Shown: positions 8,743-16,841 of the stretch, in pieces | Position numbering within the stretch: the stretch's first letter is position 1 | Layout of the letters: every line of letters starts with the position of its first letter | The notes under the pieces: generated by a model | What the model was told of the DNA's origin: nothing | The model's input: the letters and a program-made list of their open reading frames with translations, nothing else | The model's database searches: none | Source of the DNA: CAIWHR01 sp963717695 | GTDB lineage: Bacteria; Pseudomonadota; Gammaproteobacteria; Burkholderiales; Casimicrobiaceae | Direction of reading: 5' to 3' | DNA length: 64,000 nt | Assembly (NCBI GenBank): GCA_963717695.1 | Contig: CAVQWR010000004.1 | Span: 62,001 to 126,000 of the forward strand | Position numbers and translations under genes: made by a program

Positions 8743-9446
8743 AGAGCTGGCCGCACGATCCCACCACGCTCTGCCGCCGCGACCTCGAGGAAGGGCGGAT
8801 GCGCGAGATCTATCTGGCGCACGGCGACTCGCGGCGCGCGCTCACCGACGAGCAATTGTCGGCGTCGCTCGTGGCGACGCTCGCGAAAAAGCCCAAGGGC
8901 GCGGGCTGGTGGATCTTCGCCTACGGCTCGCTGCTCTGGAATCCATTGTTCCCCGTGGCCGAGATGCGACCGGGAACGCTGCGCGGGCTGCATCGGCGCT
9001 TCTGCCTGTGGTCGGTCGCCTCGCGCGGCACGCCCGATCGTCCGGGACTCGTGCTGGGGCTGGAGCGCGGCGGCCAGTGCCGCGGCGTTGCACTTCGCTT
9101 GCCGGCGCCGCTCGCGCTCGACGAATTGCACCTTCTTTGGCGACGGGAAATGGTGCTGGGCGCATACCGGCCGCGCTGGGTGAAGGTCGATTCCGGCGGA
9201 CGCGAGATTCACGCGTTGACCTTCATCGTGCGGCGCGATCATCCGCAGTACGCGGGCCGGATGGCAGCGGCGGCGGAGGTCGCGGCGCTCGCGTCGGCGC
9301 GCGGCGCGTTCGGCTCGGCGGCGGACTATCTCGAGCGCACGCGTGTCGCGCTGATCTCGCACGGCATCGCCGATCCTTACCTCGAAGCGCTCGCGGCGCA
9401 GGTGGTGGCGCAGCGTGCGCGCAGCGAAGGTCAGATCGCGACGTGA
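8739..9446 (+). CDS. Gamma-glutamylcyclotransferase (ChaC-like)
   Basis: The 235-residue product has the gamma-glutamylcyclotransferase fold signature FAYGSLLWNP, where the YGSL loop binds the gamma-glutamyl moiety, followed by GLHRRFCLWSVASRGTPDRPG, typical of ChaC proteins. LLWRREM carries the likely catalytic Glu. ChaC enzymes degrade glutathione to 5-oxoproline and Cys-Gly. It is coupled to the small basic protein upstream. Its last 16 nt overlap the convergent SDR gene. Confidence 0.88.
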   Translation: MKSWPHDPTTLCRRDLEEGRMREIYLAHGDSRRALTDEQLSASLVATLAKKPKGAGWWIFAYGSLLWNPLFPVAEMRPGTLRGLHRRFCLWSVASRGTPDRPGLVLGLERGGQCRGVALRLPAPLALDELHLLWRREMVLGAYRPRWVKVDSGGREIHALTFIVRRDHPQYAGRMAAAAEVAALASARGAFGSAADYLERTRVALISHGIADPYLEALAAQVVAQRARSEGQIAT

Positions 9447-10168
9447 CGTCCGCCGTCGACGGCGATGGTCTCGCCCGTGACGTATGAAGCCTCGGCCAGC
9501 AGGAACCAGACCGTCGTCGCGATGTCCTCGGGCGTCCCCTCGCGGCGCAGCGGCGTGTTGGTGATGATGCGCTGGCGCGCGAGCTCGTCGAACGAGCCGT
9601 CGGCGGGCCACAGGATCGGTCCCGGCGCGACAGCGTTGACGCGCACGTCCGGGGCGAGCTCCCGCGCGAGCGAGCGCGTGAGCCCGGCGAGTCCTGCTTT
9701 CGCGACCGAGTAGACGAGGTACCCTTTCAGCGGGCGTTCGGCATGGATGTCGGTGATGTTGACGATCGCGCCCTGCGTCCTGCGCAATGCGGGCGCCGCC
9801 GCCTGGGCGAGGAAGAGCGGCGCGCGCAGATTGGTGCCCATGAGATCGTCCCATTGCGCCGCGCCGATGTCGCCGACGGCGGTCGCGTAGAACGACGACG
9901 CGTTGTTGACGAGCGCGTCGAGGCGCCCGAAGCGAGACAGCGTCTGCTCGACGAGCGACGGCAGCTTCGCCACTTCGAGGAGGTCCGCCTGGATCAGCGC
10001 GACCGAGTCCGCGCGCACGTGGTTGAGCTCGGCCTGCAGGAGGCGCGCCTCGCCCGCCGACGCGCGATAGTGCAGCATGAGATTCGCGCCCCCGGCGTGC
10101 AGCCGGCGGCAAATGGCGGCGCCCACGCGCTTCGCGCCGCCGGTGATCAGCACCGTCTTGCCCTGCAC
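9431..10168 (-). CDS. SDR family pteridine reductase (FolM-like)
   Basis: The 245-residue short-chain dehydrogenase begins with LITGGAKRVGAAI; the Arg in the TGGxxRxG nucleotide motif is characteristic of pteridine reductases such as FolM/PTR1 that use NADPH. It also has LVNNASSF, the Asp/Glu-rich NITDIHAERPLKG in place of the usual Ser-rich loop, YLVYSVAKAGL with the catalytic Tyr-x-x-x-Lys, and APGPILWP. These enzymes reduce dihydrobiopterin or dihydrofolate-like pterins. GTG 10168 is chosen because it is the first start ahead of the Rossmann strand. It is divergent from the methyltransferase across a 78-nt gap. Confidence 0.87.
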   Translation of the reverse strand: MQGKTVLITGGAKRVGAAICRRLHAGGANLMLHYRASAGEARLLQAELNHVRADSVALIQADLLEVAKLPSLVEQTLSRFGRLDALVNNASSFYATAVGDIGAAQWDDLMGTNLRAPLFLAQAAAPALRRTQGAIVNITDIHAERPLKGYLVYSVAKAGLAGLTRSLARELAPDVRVNAVAPGPILWPADGSFDELARQRIITNTPLRREGTPEDIATTVWFLLAEASYVTGETIAVDGGRHVAI

Positions 10169-10246
10169 GCCGCGCCCCCGTGGCCCTGTTAGACTCCCGA
10201 CGCAATCTAGCATAACGAACCGTGTGCCGCACCGGACGCGCTGCCG

Positions 10247-11431
10247 GTGCGTCGCGCGGCACACCGCACCGTGGTCGACCTTCCCGCACCCGACACTGCC
10301 GCGCGCGCGCACAGCGAGCGCGTCGTCGCTGCATTGCGCGCTGAGATTCGCGCCTCCGGCGGCTCGGTACCGTTCGCGCGCTACATGGAGATCGCGCTCT
10401 ACGCGCCGGGACTCGGCTACTACCCCGCCGGCGCGACCAAGCTCGGCCACGACGGCGATTTCGTCACGGCGCCGGAGATGTCGCCGCTGTTCGGCGCGGC
10501 GCTCGCCGTGCAGCTCCGCGCGATCCTCGATGCGACCACCGGGCGCGACGTCGTCGAGCTCGGCGCCGGCACGGGACGGCTCGCCGCGGACGTCCTCAAC
10601 GCGCTGGCGGCGGAGAATGCGCTGCCCGCGCGCTATCGAATCCTCGAGACCTCGCCCGATCTTCGGGAGCGTCAGCGCGCGACGCTCGCGCGGAACGCCC
10701 CGGCGCACGTGCCGCTCGTCGACTGGGTCGACACCTTGCCGAAGGCGATCGACGGCGCGGTCGTCGCCAACGAGGTGCTGGACGCAATTCCCGTGCAAGT
10801 CATGCGTGTGCACGGCGGCAAGGTGTTCGAGCGCGGCGTGGCCTGGAACGATGCCGCCGGCCGATTCGAATGGGTCGACCGTCCCGCCGGGGAGCGCCTG
10901 GTGGCGCTTGCGAAGCAGCGCCTTCCTCCAGGCCTTGATTACGTCAGCGAGATCAATCCGGTGGCCGAAGCGCTCGTCCACTCGATCGGCCGCTCGCTCG
11001 CCGGCGGCGCGGCGCTATTCATCGACTATGGATTTCCCGCCGCCGAGTTCTACCACCCGCAGCGCGGCGAGGGGACGCTGATGTGCCATTACCGGCATCG
11101 CGCGCACGCGGATCCGTTCCTGTGGCCCGGATTGAACGACATCACGGCGCACGTCGACTTCACGGCCATTGCGGACGCCGGCGTCGCCGCCGGGCTGCAC
11201 GTCGCGGGCTTTGCGCCGCAGGCGCCGTTTCTCATGAGCTGCGGCGTGCTCGATCTTCTCGCGGCCGTGGGTCCGCCGGATTCCGCGGCGTACCTCGAGG
11301 CGGCCGCGCCGCTCCAGCGGCTGCTCTCGCCCGCGGAAATGGGCGAGCTCTTCAAGGTGCTGGCACTCGCGCGTACCGAGGGCATCGACTGGAAGGGTTT
11401 CACGCTCGTCGATCGCAGCGGCCGGCTGTAA
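10247..11431 (+). CDS. SAM-dependent methyltransferase, MidA/NDUFAF7 family
   Basis: The 394-residue product is a class I methyltransferase of the MidA family. Family segments include PFARYMEIALYAPGLGYY, the SAM loop VVELGAGTGRLAADVL, the acidic end of beta-2 at ILETSPDL, VVANEVLDAIPV and FIDYGFPAAEFYHPQRGEGT. The mitochondrial relative NDUFAF7 methylates an arginine in a complex I subunit; the bacterial role is not settled. GTG 10247 is given, but GTG 10271 in the same frame would serve equally well; neither has a clear ribosome binding site. Confidence 0.85.
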   Translation: MRRAAHRTVVDLPAPDTAARAHSERVVAALRAEIRASGGSVPFARYMEIALYAPGLGYYPAGATKLGHDGDFVTAPEMSPLFGAALAVQLRAILDATTGRDVVELGAGTGRLAADVLNALAAENALPARYRILETSPDLRERQRATLARNAPAHVPLVDWVDTLPKAIDGAVVANEVLDAIPVQVMRVHGGKVFERGVAWNDAAGRFEWVDRPAGERLVALAKQRLPPGLDYVSEINPVAEALVHSIGRSLAGGAALFIDYGFPAAEFYHPQRGEGTLMCHYRHRAHADPFLWPGLNDITAHVDFTAIADAGVAAGLHVAGFAPQAPFLMSCGVLDLLAAVGPPDSAAYLEAAAPLQRLLSPAEMGELFKVLALARTEGIDWKGFTLVDRSGRL

Positions 11432-11665
11432 CCCGAGGGTCATTCCTGCACCATTGCGGCGCGATCGAGACGGTCTCGCGCCTTCGCTGCATCCGGGAAC
11501 CCATCGCGAGGGCAGTGTTCGGCAGCGAACGGACCCGTGGCGCCAATCCGGCCATATTGAGAGTGCAGCGTGAATTCCGCAGCGATCGCGGCGAGATGTT
11601 GTCCGCGCCGAAGCGGGGCGCTCCTTGCCATTGCGTTGCTTTTCCGCCACTTCCCAGAGGTAGCC

Positions 11666-11872
11666 ATGTCTGTCGACAAACGCTTGACCATCCTGCTCGC
11701 CGCCTTCGGCGGCGCCGCGCTTGCACTCGCCCTGAGCTCGAGGCGCATGCGCAGACGCCATGCCGACAGAGTGGTGCACAAGGCCGATCTCCACGAATGG
11801 GAAAACGAGGGGGGCAATCTCGCCGGCCCGCTCGTGACGCCCGGGCCGGGACTTGCACCGGCTCCGCTCTGA
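11666..11872 (+). CDS. Small single-pass membrane protein, unknown function
   Basis: A 68-residue ORF with CAGAGG at 11655-11660 ahead of ATG 11666. Residues about 7-24 form one hydrophobic helix (LTILLAAFGGAALALAL), followed by the basic SSRRMRRRH, which predicts a cytoplasmic C-terminus, and a proline-rich tail. No family recognised. It stands alone between midA and the Anbu gene, with 234 nt upstream and 207 nt downstream that show no further gene. Confidence 0.6.
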   Translation: MSVDKRLTILLAAFGGAALALALSSRRMRRRHADRVVHKADLHEWENEGGNLAGPLVTPGPGLAPAPL

Positions 11873-12079
11873 ACGCGCACGATTCGACTCTCGCGGCGGA
11901 CCAACCGGCTGTCGCATCGCGTTCCTTCCCGCGAAATCGGGTCGGCGCCGGTGCGTCCACGAACCTGGACCGGCCGAACACCGATTCGCGGTTCGCTTGC
12001 GATGGCGCAACATCGCGCCTCGCGGTGCCCGGCGAAAATTGTGTACCCTTGGCGCTTTCCATCGCAAAGCGCGCATCGC

Positions 12080-12805
12080 ATGACCTATTGCATCGGCGTC
12101 AAGCTCGACAACGGCCTCATCATGGCCTCGGACTCCCGGACCAACGCCGGCATGGACAACATCGCCAAGTTCTGCAAGATGACGGTGTTCGAGCAGCGCG
12201 GCGATCGTGTCATCGTGCTGCTGAGCTCGGGAAACCTTGCCGGGACGCAGGCCGTGATCGGCGTGCTCAATCAGCGCTGCGACACCGAGGGCGCCCCGAG
12301 CCTGTGGAACGCGCGGACGATGTTCGACGTCGCCGTGCTCGTGTCCGACGCGATGCGCGACATCGAGCGGCGCGACGGGCAGTACCTGCAGGAGAGCGAC
12401 GTCGGCTTCAACGCGTCGTTCATCGTCGGCGGCCAGCTCCGCGGCGAGCCGATGCGGCTGTTCCGCATCTACGCCGAAGGCAATTTCATCGAAGCCGGCA
12501 TCGACACGCCGTATTTCCAGACCGGCGAGACCAAGTACGGCAAGCCGATCATCGACCGCGTGATCACGCGAGCGACGCCGCTGGGCGAGGCGGCGAAATG
12601 CGTGCTGGTGTCGTTCGATTCGACGATGCGCTGCAATCTTTCGGTCGGCATGCCGATCGACCTCATCTGTTACGAGAACGACAGCCTCGAAGTGGCGCGG
12701 CGGCGCCGCTTCGACGAGGGCGACGGCTATTTCGCCGCACTGGGCGATGCCTGGAGCAGCGGCACGCGGCAGGTGTTCCGCGAGCTCCCCGAATTCGCCT
12801 GGTGA
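12080..12805 (+). CDS. Proteasome-type protease, Anbu family (ancestral beta subunit)
   Basis: The 241-residue protein starts MTYCIGVKLDNGLIMASDSRTNAGMDNI, the hallmark of Anbu, a proteasome-beta/HslV homologue (COG3484 type). Thr2, exposed after Met removal, is the expected N-terminal nucleophile, with Asp in SDSRTNAG. NASFIVGGQL and LVSFDSTMRCNLSVGMPID are further conserved strands. Anbu forms helical or ring-like assemblies and its genes commonly sit with a transglutaminase, an alpha-E protein and an ATP-grasp protein. Here the amidohydrolase gene follows after 13 nt and a transglutaminase comes next, while the other two usual partners are absent nearby. Confidence 0.9.
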   Translation: MTYCIGVKLDNGLIMASDSRTNAGMDNIAKFCKMTVFEQRGDRVIVLLSSGNLAGTQAVIGVLNQRCDTEGAPSLWNARTMFDVAVLVSDAMRDIERRDGQYLQESDVGFNASFIVGGQLRGEPMRLFRIYAEGNFIEAGIDTPYFQTGETKYGKPIIDRVITRATPLGEAAKCVLVSFDSTMRCNLSVGMPIDLICYENDSLEVARRRRFDEGDGYFAALGDAWSSGTRQVFRELPEFAW

Positions 12806-12818
12806 CGCGCCGGCCGCG

Positions 12819-13517
12819 ATGGAGAGCGTCGTCGTCACCTGCGAGCACGGCGGCAACCGGATCCCTGCGGCCTATCGCCATTTTTTCCGTGGGCAGCGGC
12901 GCCTCGTCGACTCGCATCGCGGGCACGACCCCGGCGCGCTGGTCGTCGCGCGGGCGCTGGCGCGGGCATTCGATGCGCCGCTCGTGGTCTCCACCGTCAG
13001 TCGCCTGCTCGTCGATCTCAATCGATCGATCGGCCATCGGCAGCTCTTCTCGCCCGCCATAAGCGCGGCACCGGCCGCGGTCCGAGCGGAAATCATTCGC
13101 CGGCACTACCTGCCTTATCGCGCCGAAGTCGAGCGGCTCGTAGCGCGGTCGATTGCGCGAGGTCGGCGCGTGCTCCATCTTTCGGCGCACAGCTTCACGC
13201 CCGTGCTCGACGGGATCGTTCGGCGCGCCGATCTCGGTCTGCTCTACGATCCCGACCGCCGGCCCGAGGCTTGCCTCTGCGCGCAATGGAAGGCATCCCT
13301 CGCGGCGATCGCGCCGGGGCTGCGCGTCCGGCGCAACTATCCGTATGCCGGGAAGGGCGACGGCCTCACCTCGTACCTGCGTCACCGGTTTCCGGCGCGG
13401 GACTACGTCGGAATCGAGATCGAGGTCAACCAGAAGATCGTGCAGGCGGGCGGACCAGATTGGAAGGCGTTACGCGAATCGCTCGTTGCGTCGCTGCGCG
13501 CGGCCCGCGGCGAATGA
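12819..13517 (+). CDS. N-formylglutamate amidohydrolase family protein
   Basis: The 232-residue product has VVVTCEHGGNRIPAAY near the start, then VDSHRGHDPGALVVARALA, SRLLVDLNRS and VLHLSAHSFTPVLDG, which together carry the metal-binding Glu/His residues of the N-formylglutamate amidohydrolase family. The type enzyme of histidine degradation releases formate from N-formylglutamate, but no hut genes are nearby, so another N-acyl amino acid or peptide product is possible. It sits between the Anbu protease and the transglutaminase with short gaps (13 and 97 nt), suggesting they work together. Confidence 0.85.
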   Translation: MESVVVTCEHGGNRIPAAYRHFFRGQRRLVDSHRGHDPGALVVARALARAFDAPLVVSTVSRLLVDLNRSIGHRQLFSPAISAAPAAVRAEIIRRHYLPYRAEVERLVARSIARGRRVLHLSAHSFTPVLDGIVRRADLGLLYDPDRRPEACLCAQWKASLAAIAPGLRVRRNYPYAGKGDGLTSYLRHRFPARDYVGIEIEVNQKIVQAGGPDWKALRESLVASLRAARGE

Positions 13518-13614
13518 ACGCTGCACCGGTACCCCCGCCACTCCGCGAGCGCGCGACCAATTTCCTTGCCGTCCGGTAACTCGCGCCGCCATTCGGCGAA
13601 CCAGGAGATACAGC

Positions 13615-14427
13615 ATGCAGATTCGCGTCGGTTTCGAGATGATCTACGACTGTCCGCAGCCGACGCCGATGATCTTCAATCTGAACGTCCACTTCACGCG
13701 GTTCTCGGACCTCGTCGGGCGCGACGAGCTTGCGTTCGATCCGGCGGTCGCGCCGTCGTCCTACCGCGACAGCTTCGGCAACTGGTGCACCCGGATCGTC
13801 GCACCGAAGGGGCGACTGAAGGTGTCCGCCGATGCGATCGTCAACGATAGCGGGACGCCGGATCCCGTCGTGCCCGATGCGGCGCAGATTCCCGTGCAGG
13901 ACCTTCCGGAGGAAACACTGCTGTTTCTGCTGGGAAGCCGATATTGCGAGACCGACCGGCTCTCCGACAAGGCGTGGGAGCTGTTCGGCGCGACGCCGCC
14001 CGGGTGGGCGCGCGTGCAGGCGATCTGCGACTTCGTCCACAATCACATCGTGTTCGGCTACGAGCATGCGCGAATGACGCGCACGGCGCTCGAGGCGTTT
14101 CACGACCGGACCGGCGTGTGCCGCGACTTCACGCACCTCGCCGTCGCCTTCTGCCGCTGCATGAACATCCCGGCGCGCTACTGTACCGGCTACCTCGGCG
14201 ACATCGGCATGCCGCCGCCGTACGGGACGCCGGATTTCGCGGCGTGGTTCGAAGTCTGGCTCGGCGGACGTTGGCACACGTTCGACGCGCGCAACAACAC
14301 GCCGCGCATCGGCCGCGTGCTGATCGCGCGCGGGCGTGACGCCTCGGATGTCGCGCTCAGCAGCACGTTCGGACGCAACACGCTCGCGAGCTTCAAGGTC
14401 TGGACCGACGAAGTGCGGGCGGCCTGA
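13615..14427 (+). CDS. Transglutaminase-like cysteine peptidase family protein
   Basis: This 270-residue protein contains a transglutaminase-like core with Cys169 in RTGVCRDFTHLA, His221 and Asp224 in GRWHTFDARNN, giving the Cys-His-Asp triad. The N-terminal 100 residues form the beta-rich domain common in Anbu-linked transglutaminases (LNVHFTRFSDLVGRDEL). AGGAGA at 13602-13607 precedes ATG 13615. Such proteins usually act as peptidases or amide-bond enzymes rather than crosslinkers in bacteria. The link to the Anbu gene two positions upstream is a recurrent one. Confidence 0.87.
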   Translation: MQIRVGFEMIYDCPQPTPMIFNLNVHFTRFSDLVGRDELAFDPAVAPSSYRDSFGNWCTRIVAPKGRLKVSADAIVNDSGTPDPVVPDAAQIPVQDLPEETLLFLLGSRYCETDRLSDKAWELFGATPPGWARVQAICDFVHNHIVFGYEHARMTRTALEAFHDRTGVCRDFTHLAVAFCRCMNIPARYCTGYLGDIGMPPPYGTPDFAAWFEVWLGGRWHTFDARNNTPRIGRVLIARGRDASDVALSSTFGRNTLASFKVWTDEVRAA

Positions 14428-14446
14428 CCGGCGGGGCGCAAGTCAC

Positions 14447-14465
14447 ACGGCGCGCGCCGCGCCGT
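14447..14465. terminator. Hairpin between convergent genes
   Basis: ACGGCGCG and CGCGCCGT form a perfect 8-bp stem with a 3-nt loop in the 43-nt gap between the transglutaminase and the convergent small membrane protein. It has no T-tract, so it may be a weak bidirectional terminator or an mRNA end-protecting hairpin. Confidence 0.35.
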
Positions 14466-14470
14466 CCGCA

Positions 14471-14692
14471 TCAGCCGCGCTTGTTGCCGTACACCAGCAA
14501 GACGCCGCCGAGCACCATCGCGCCGACGCCTGCCCAGATCGGGATGTTCACGGTCTCCTTGTCGGCCACGGACAGGGTCATGGGTCCAATCTTGGTTTCA
14601 TGGGTTTCCTTCGTGTAGGTGAATCCGCCGTACGCCAGCGCAAGGATCCCGCCGAGGACGAGGACCACTCCCAGCATCTTCATCGCGTTCAT
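14471..14692 (-). CDS. Small two-helix membrane protein, unknown function
   Basis: A 73-residue ORF starting MNAMKMLGVVLVLGGIL. It has two hydrophobic helices (residues about 5-22 and 50-68) separated by a hydrophilic loop TKETHETKIGPMTLSV, and ends in GNKRG. GGAG lies about 5 nt before ATG 14692 on this strand. I recall very similar short proteins in many Betaproteobacteria, annotated only as hypothetical or DUF3185-like; I am not sure of the family number. Confidence 0.7.
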   Translation of the reverse strand: MNAMKMLGVVLVLGGILALAYGGFTYTKETHETKIGPMTLSVADKETVNIPIWAGVGAMVLGGVLLVYGNKRG

Positions 14693-14899
14693 GTTGACTC
14701 CGTCGAAATGGACTGCGTACGCCACAGCCTGCGTGCATCGCTTGGATGCGGACGCAAGCGACCGGCGTTCCTGTCTTTCGGTTCAAGGATGACGGGCAGG
14801 GCCGCGCCGGTCTGTGCGGTGTCGCACTGTCCGGCAATCGTGCGACAACGCACCGACCTGCCGCCGCCCGGCGCCCAGAATTGATTCATCGAGTGGATC

Positions 14900-15127
14900 A
14901 TGGCGAACTTTCTGGCACGCATTCGGCAATCAGGCAGCTTCATTGCCGGGCTCCTGATCGGGAGTTCGGGGGTCGTGGCGATGTTCGCTGTGACCGACGC
15001 CGGTCCTGGCCGTTGGCCGATCATGCTTGCGCTCGGGGCGCCCATCGTACTCGCCGTCGGCCTCGCCCTGCAGGCGCTCGTCGTTTCCGGGGCCCTGCGT
15101 CACGTGGCGCAGGGCCCCGTTCGCTAG
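14900..15127 (+). CDS. Small two-helix membrane protein, unknown function
   Basis: This 75-residue ORF has two hydrophobic segments (about residues 12-30 and 40-64) and a basic N-terminus MANFLARIRQ. No family recognised. The end of the gene, coding for GALRHVAQGP, is itself a 12-bp perfect hairpin (15088-15119). It lies between a divergent small membrane gene and a DUF2127-like gene on the same strand 23 nt downstream, so both may be cotranscribed. Confidence 0.5.
   Translation: MANFLARIRQSGSFIAGLLIGSSGVVAMFAVTDAGPGRWPIMLALGAPIVLAVGLALQALVVSGALRHVAQGPVR
15088..15119 (+). terminator. 12-bp GC hairpin inside the 3' end of a small ORF
   Basis: CGGGGCCCTGCG at 15088-15099 pairs perfectly with CGCAGGGCCCCG at 15108-15119, loop 8 nt, followed by only GTTCG. 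The stem is as strong as an intrinsic terminator but lacks a long T-tract and is entirely coding for the preceding ORF. Confidence 0.4.
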
Positions 15128-15150
15128 CCGCCTCGCGAAAACAGGCGACG

Positions 15151-15705
15151 ATGCCAGTCATGCGTGAGGCGAGCGGCATCAGCCGGTCGATGTGCGATCG
15201 CGGGATGACCGCAGGTGAGACACGCGCGATGCGTGTTGTGGCCGCCTTCGAGGCCGTGAAAGGGGCGCTCGCGACGCTGGTGGGGATTGCCGCGCTTTCG
15301 CTGATTCACAAGGACCTGCAGCAGATCGCCGAGGCGCTGGTCGGCCACTTGCATCTCGACCTTGAGGCGCTGTACCCGCGCATCTTCATCGAAGCCGCGG
15401 CTCGGCTTTCCGATTCGGGCCTCTGGGTTCTTGCCGCGCTGGCGTTCGGATATTCGGCTCTGCGCGCGGTGGAGGCGTGGGGTCTGTGGCGTGCGCGACT
15501 CTGGGCGCAGTGGCTCGCGGTGGCCGTCGGCGGCATTTATCTGCCGATCGAAATCTACGAGCTCCTCCACGGCCCCTCCGTCGTCAAGGCTGCGACGCTG
15601 ATCGCCAACGTCGGCATCGTTCTCTTCATGGCCAGCGCGTTATGGCGTTCGCGCCGGAAGCGCGCGGCCGGGACATTGGTCGCTTGCGAAGCAGTTCAGC
15701 TGTGA
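15151..15705 (+). CDS. DUF2127-like four-helix membrane protein
   Basis: The 184-residue product has four predicted transmembrane helices. VVAAFEAVKGALATLVGIAAL, the middle helix LWVLAALAFGYSALRAVEAWG, LWRARLWAQWLAVAVGGIYLPIEIYEL and ANVGIVLFMASALW match my memory of DUF2127 proteins, with the conserved E-A near helix 2 and PIEIYEL. Function unknown. ATG 15151 is assumed; ATG 15190 is an alternative nearer the first helix. The 3' end overlaps the convergent RibD-C gene by 10 nt. Confidence 0.72.
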   Translation: MPVMREASGISRSMCDRGMTAGETRAMRVVAAFEAVKGALATLVGIAALSLIHKDLQQIAEALVGHLHLDLEALYPRIFIEAAARLSDSGLWVLAALAFGYSALRAVEAWGLWRARLWAQWLAVAVGGIYLPIEIYELLHGPSVVKAATLIANVGIVLFMASALWRSRRKRAAGTLVACEAVQL

Positions 15706-16631
15706 AGCGGCTCATTGGGGCGGGATTCGAAGTGCAGACGCGCGTTACCGACCGGGAACGAATAGCGCAGGAAGAGGTGGCTGCCGCTGCGTCGCGCGTC
15801 GGTCAACGCGCCCCACAATGGATCGCCGGGCGCGAACGCTTTGCCCATGACCAGGCTCAGCCGCCGGTCACCGGTGGTGCGGCCGGCGATCTGCGGTGCA
15901 AGCGTGAGGAACTGGTCGTCGACGAGATGCGCGGCGTAGAAGTCTCCCAGAAGTTGCGGGCCGCCTTCGACGAGAATCCGCTTGCCGGCGCGTGCCGCGC
16001 GCACCTCGTCGAGAATGGCTCGCGGAGAAATCGAGCGCGTGCCGGGACCAGTGACCCGGATCTCGACTGATCGGGACCCGCGCTGCGCGCGCAGGCGTCG
16101 CGCGCCCTTCGGGGTCGTGACGATCAGCGCCGGCACCTTGCCGGAAGCGAAGATGGGCAGGCGCAGGTCGACTTCCCCGCTGCCGGTGACAACGACGTTC
16201 AGAGGTGTTTCCTGCATGCGAAGCGCGCTGCGCAGCCGGAGGTAGTCGTCGGCGAACGGTGGAAAGATGGACTGCGCGGTCCATACGTGCTGCCGGTCCG
16301 TGCGCAGCGTGCCCGAGCCGATGATCACGACGTCCGCGACGGCGCGCAGGAGGCCCATGACCATTCGATCCTGGACGCTGAATCCGCTGATGTCGCCTCC
16401 GCTCGCATGCCCTTTCACGTTCAGCGAGACGACTCCGTCCAGCGTGCTCACGAAGTTGCTGAAGACGTGCGGGCGGGCGCGCGAGCCGCGCATGCGCAGG
16501 CTTCCGTATGCGCGGGCGAGACGCGGCGGCAGGGGAAGTGCGGTGCCTCGTCTCGCTTCGAAAAGGATTTCCAGCGGCGCGAGCGTCGCAATTTCCGCGC
16601 GCGGCGCGCCGACCCTCGGCGGCTTCTTCAT
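15696..16631 (-). CDS. RibD C-terminal domain (dihydrofolate reductase-like) protein
   Basis: The 311-residue product has the RibD-C/dihydrofolate reductase fold: RPHVFSNFVSTLDGVVSLN with the typical SxDG, then DRMVMGLLRAVADVVIIGSGTLRTD, a segment that lines NADPH in these enzymes, and GKRILVEGGPQLLGDFYAAHLVDDQFLTLAPQIAGR. It lacks a deaminase domain, so it is not bifunctional RibD; it could reduce a pyrimidine or another lactam-like substrate. GGAGA lies 6 nt before ATG 16631. It is divergent from dusA. Confidence 0.83.
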   Translation of the reverse strand: MKKPPRVGAPRAEIATLAPLEILFEARRGTALPLPPRLARAYGSLRMRGSRARPHVFSNFVSTLDGVVSLNVKGHASGGDISGFSVQDRMVMGLLRAVADVVIIGSGTLRTDRQHVWTAQSIFPPFADDYLRLRSALRMQETPLNVVVTGSGEVDLRLPIFASGKVPALIVTTPKGARRLRAQRGSRSVEIRVTGPGTRSISPRAILDEVRAARAGKRILVEGGPQLLGDFYAAHLVDDQFLTLAPQIAGRTTGDRRLSLVMGKAFAPGDPLWGALTDARRSGSHLFLRYSFPVGNARLHFESRPNEPLHS

Positions 16632-16841
16632 CGTGCGTCTCCATTCGCCGCGGCCGGATCGCCGAGGCGGTCATGACGATACCGCAGTTCCATTGCCGCG
16701 CGGAGGTTGACGCGTGTCGGCTCGCCGGATGCCTGATGCCCTCCCGGACGTCGCGGCGACGGGACCGCCCGGACTTGAGGATAGAATTGGTCGCGGGCCC
16801 GGTCCATCTCCGGATCGGCCCGAACGAGGAGCCACGAACGG

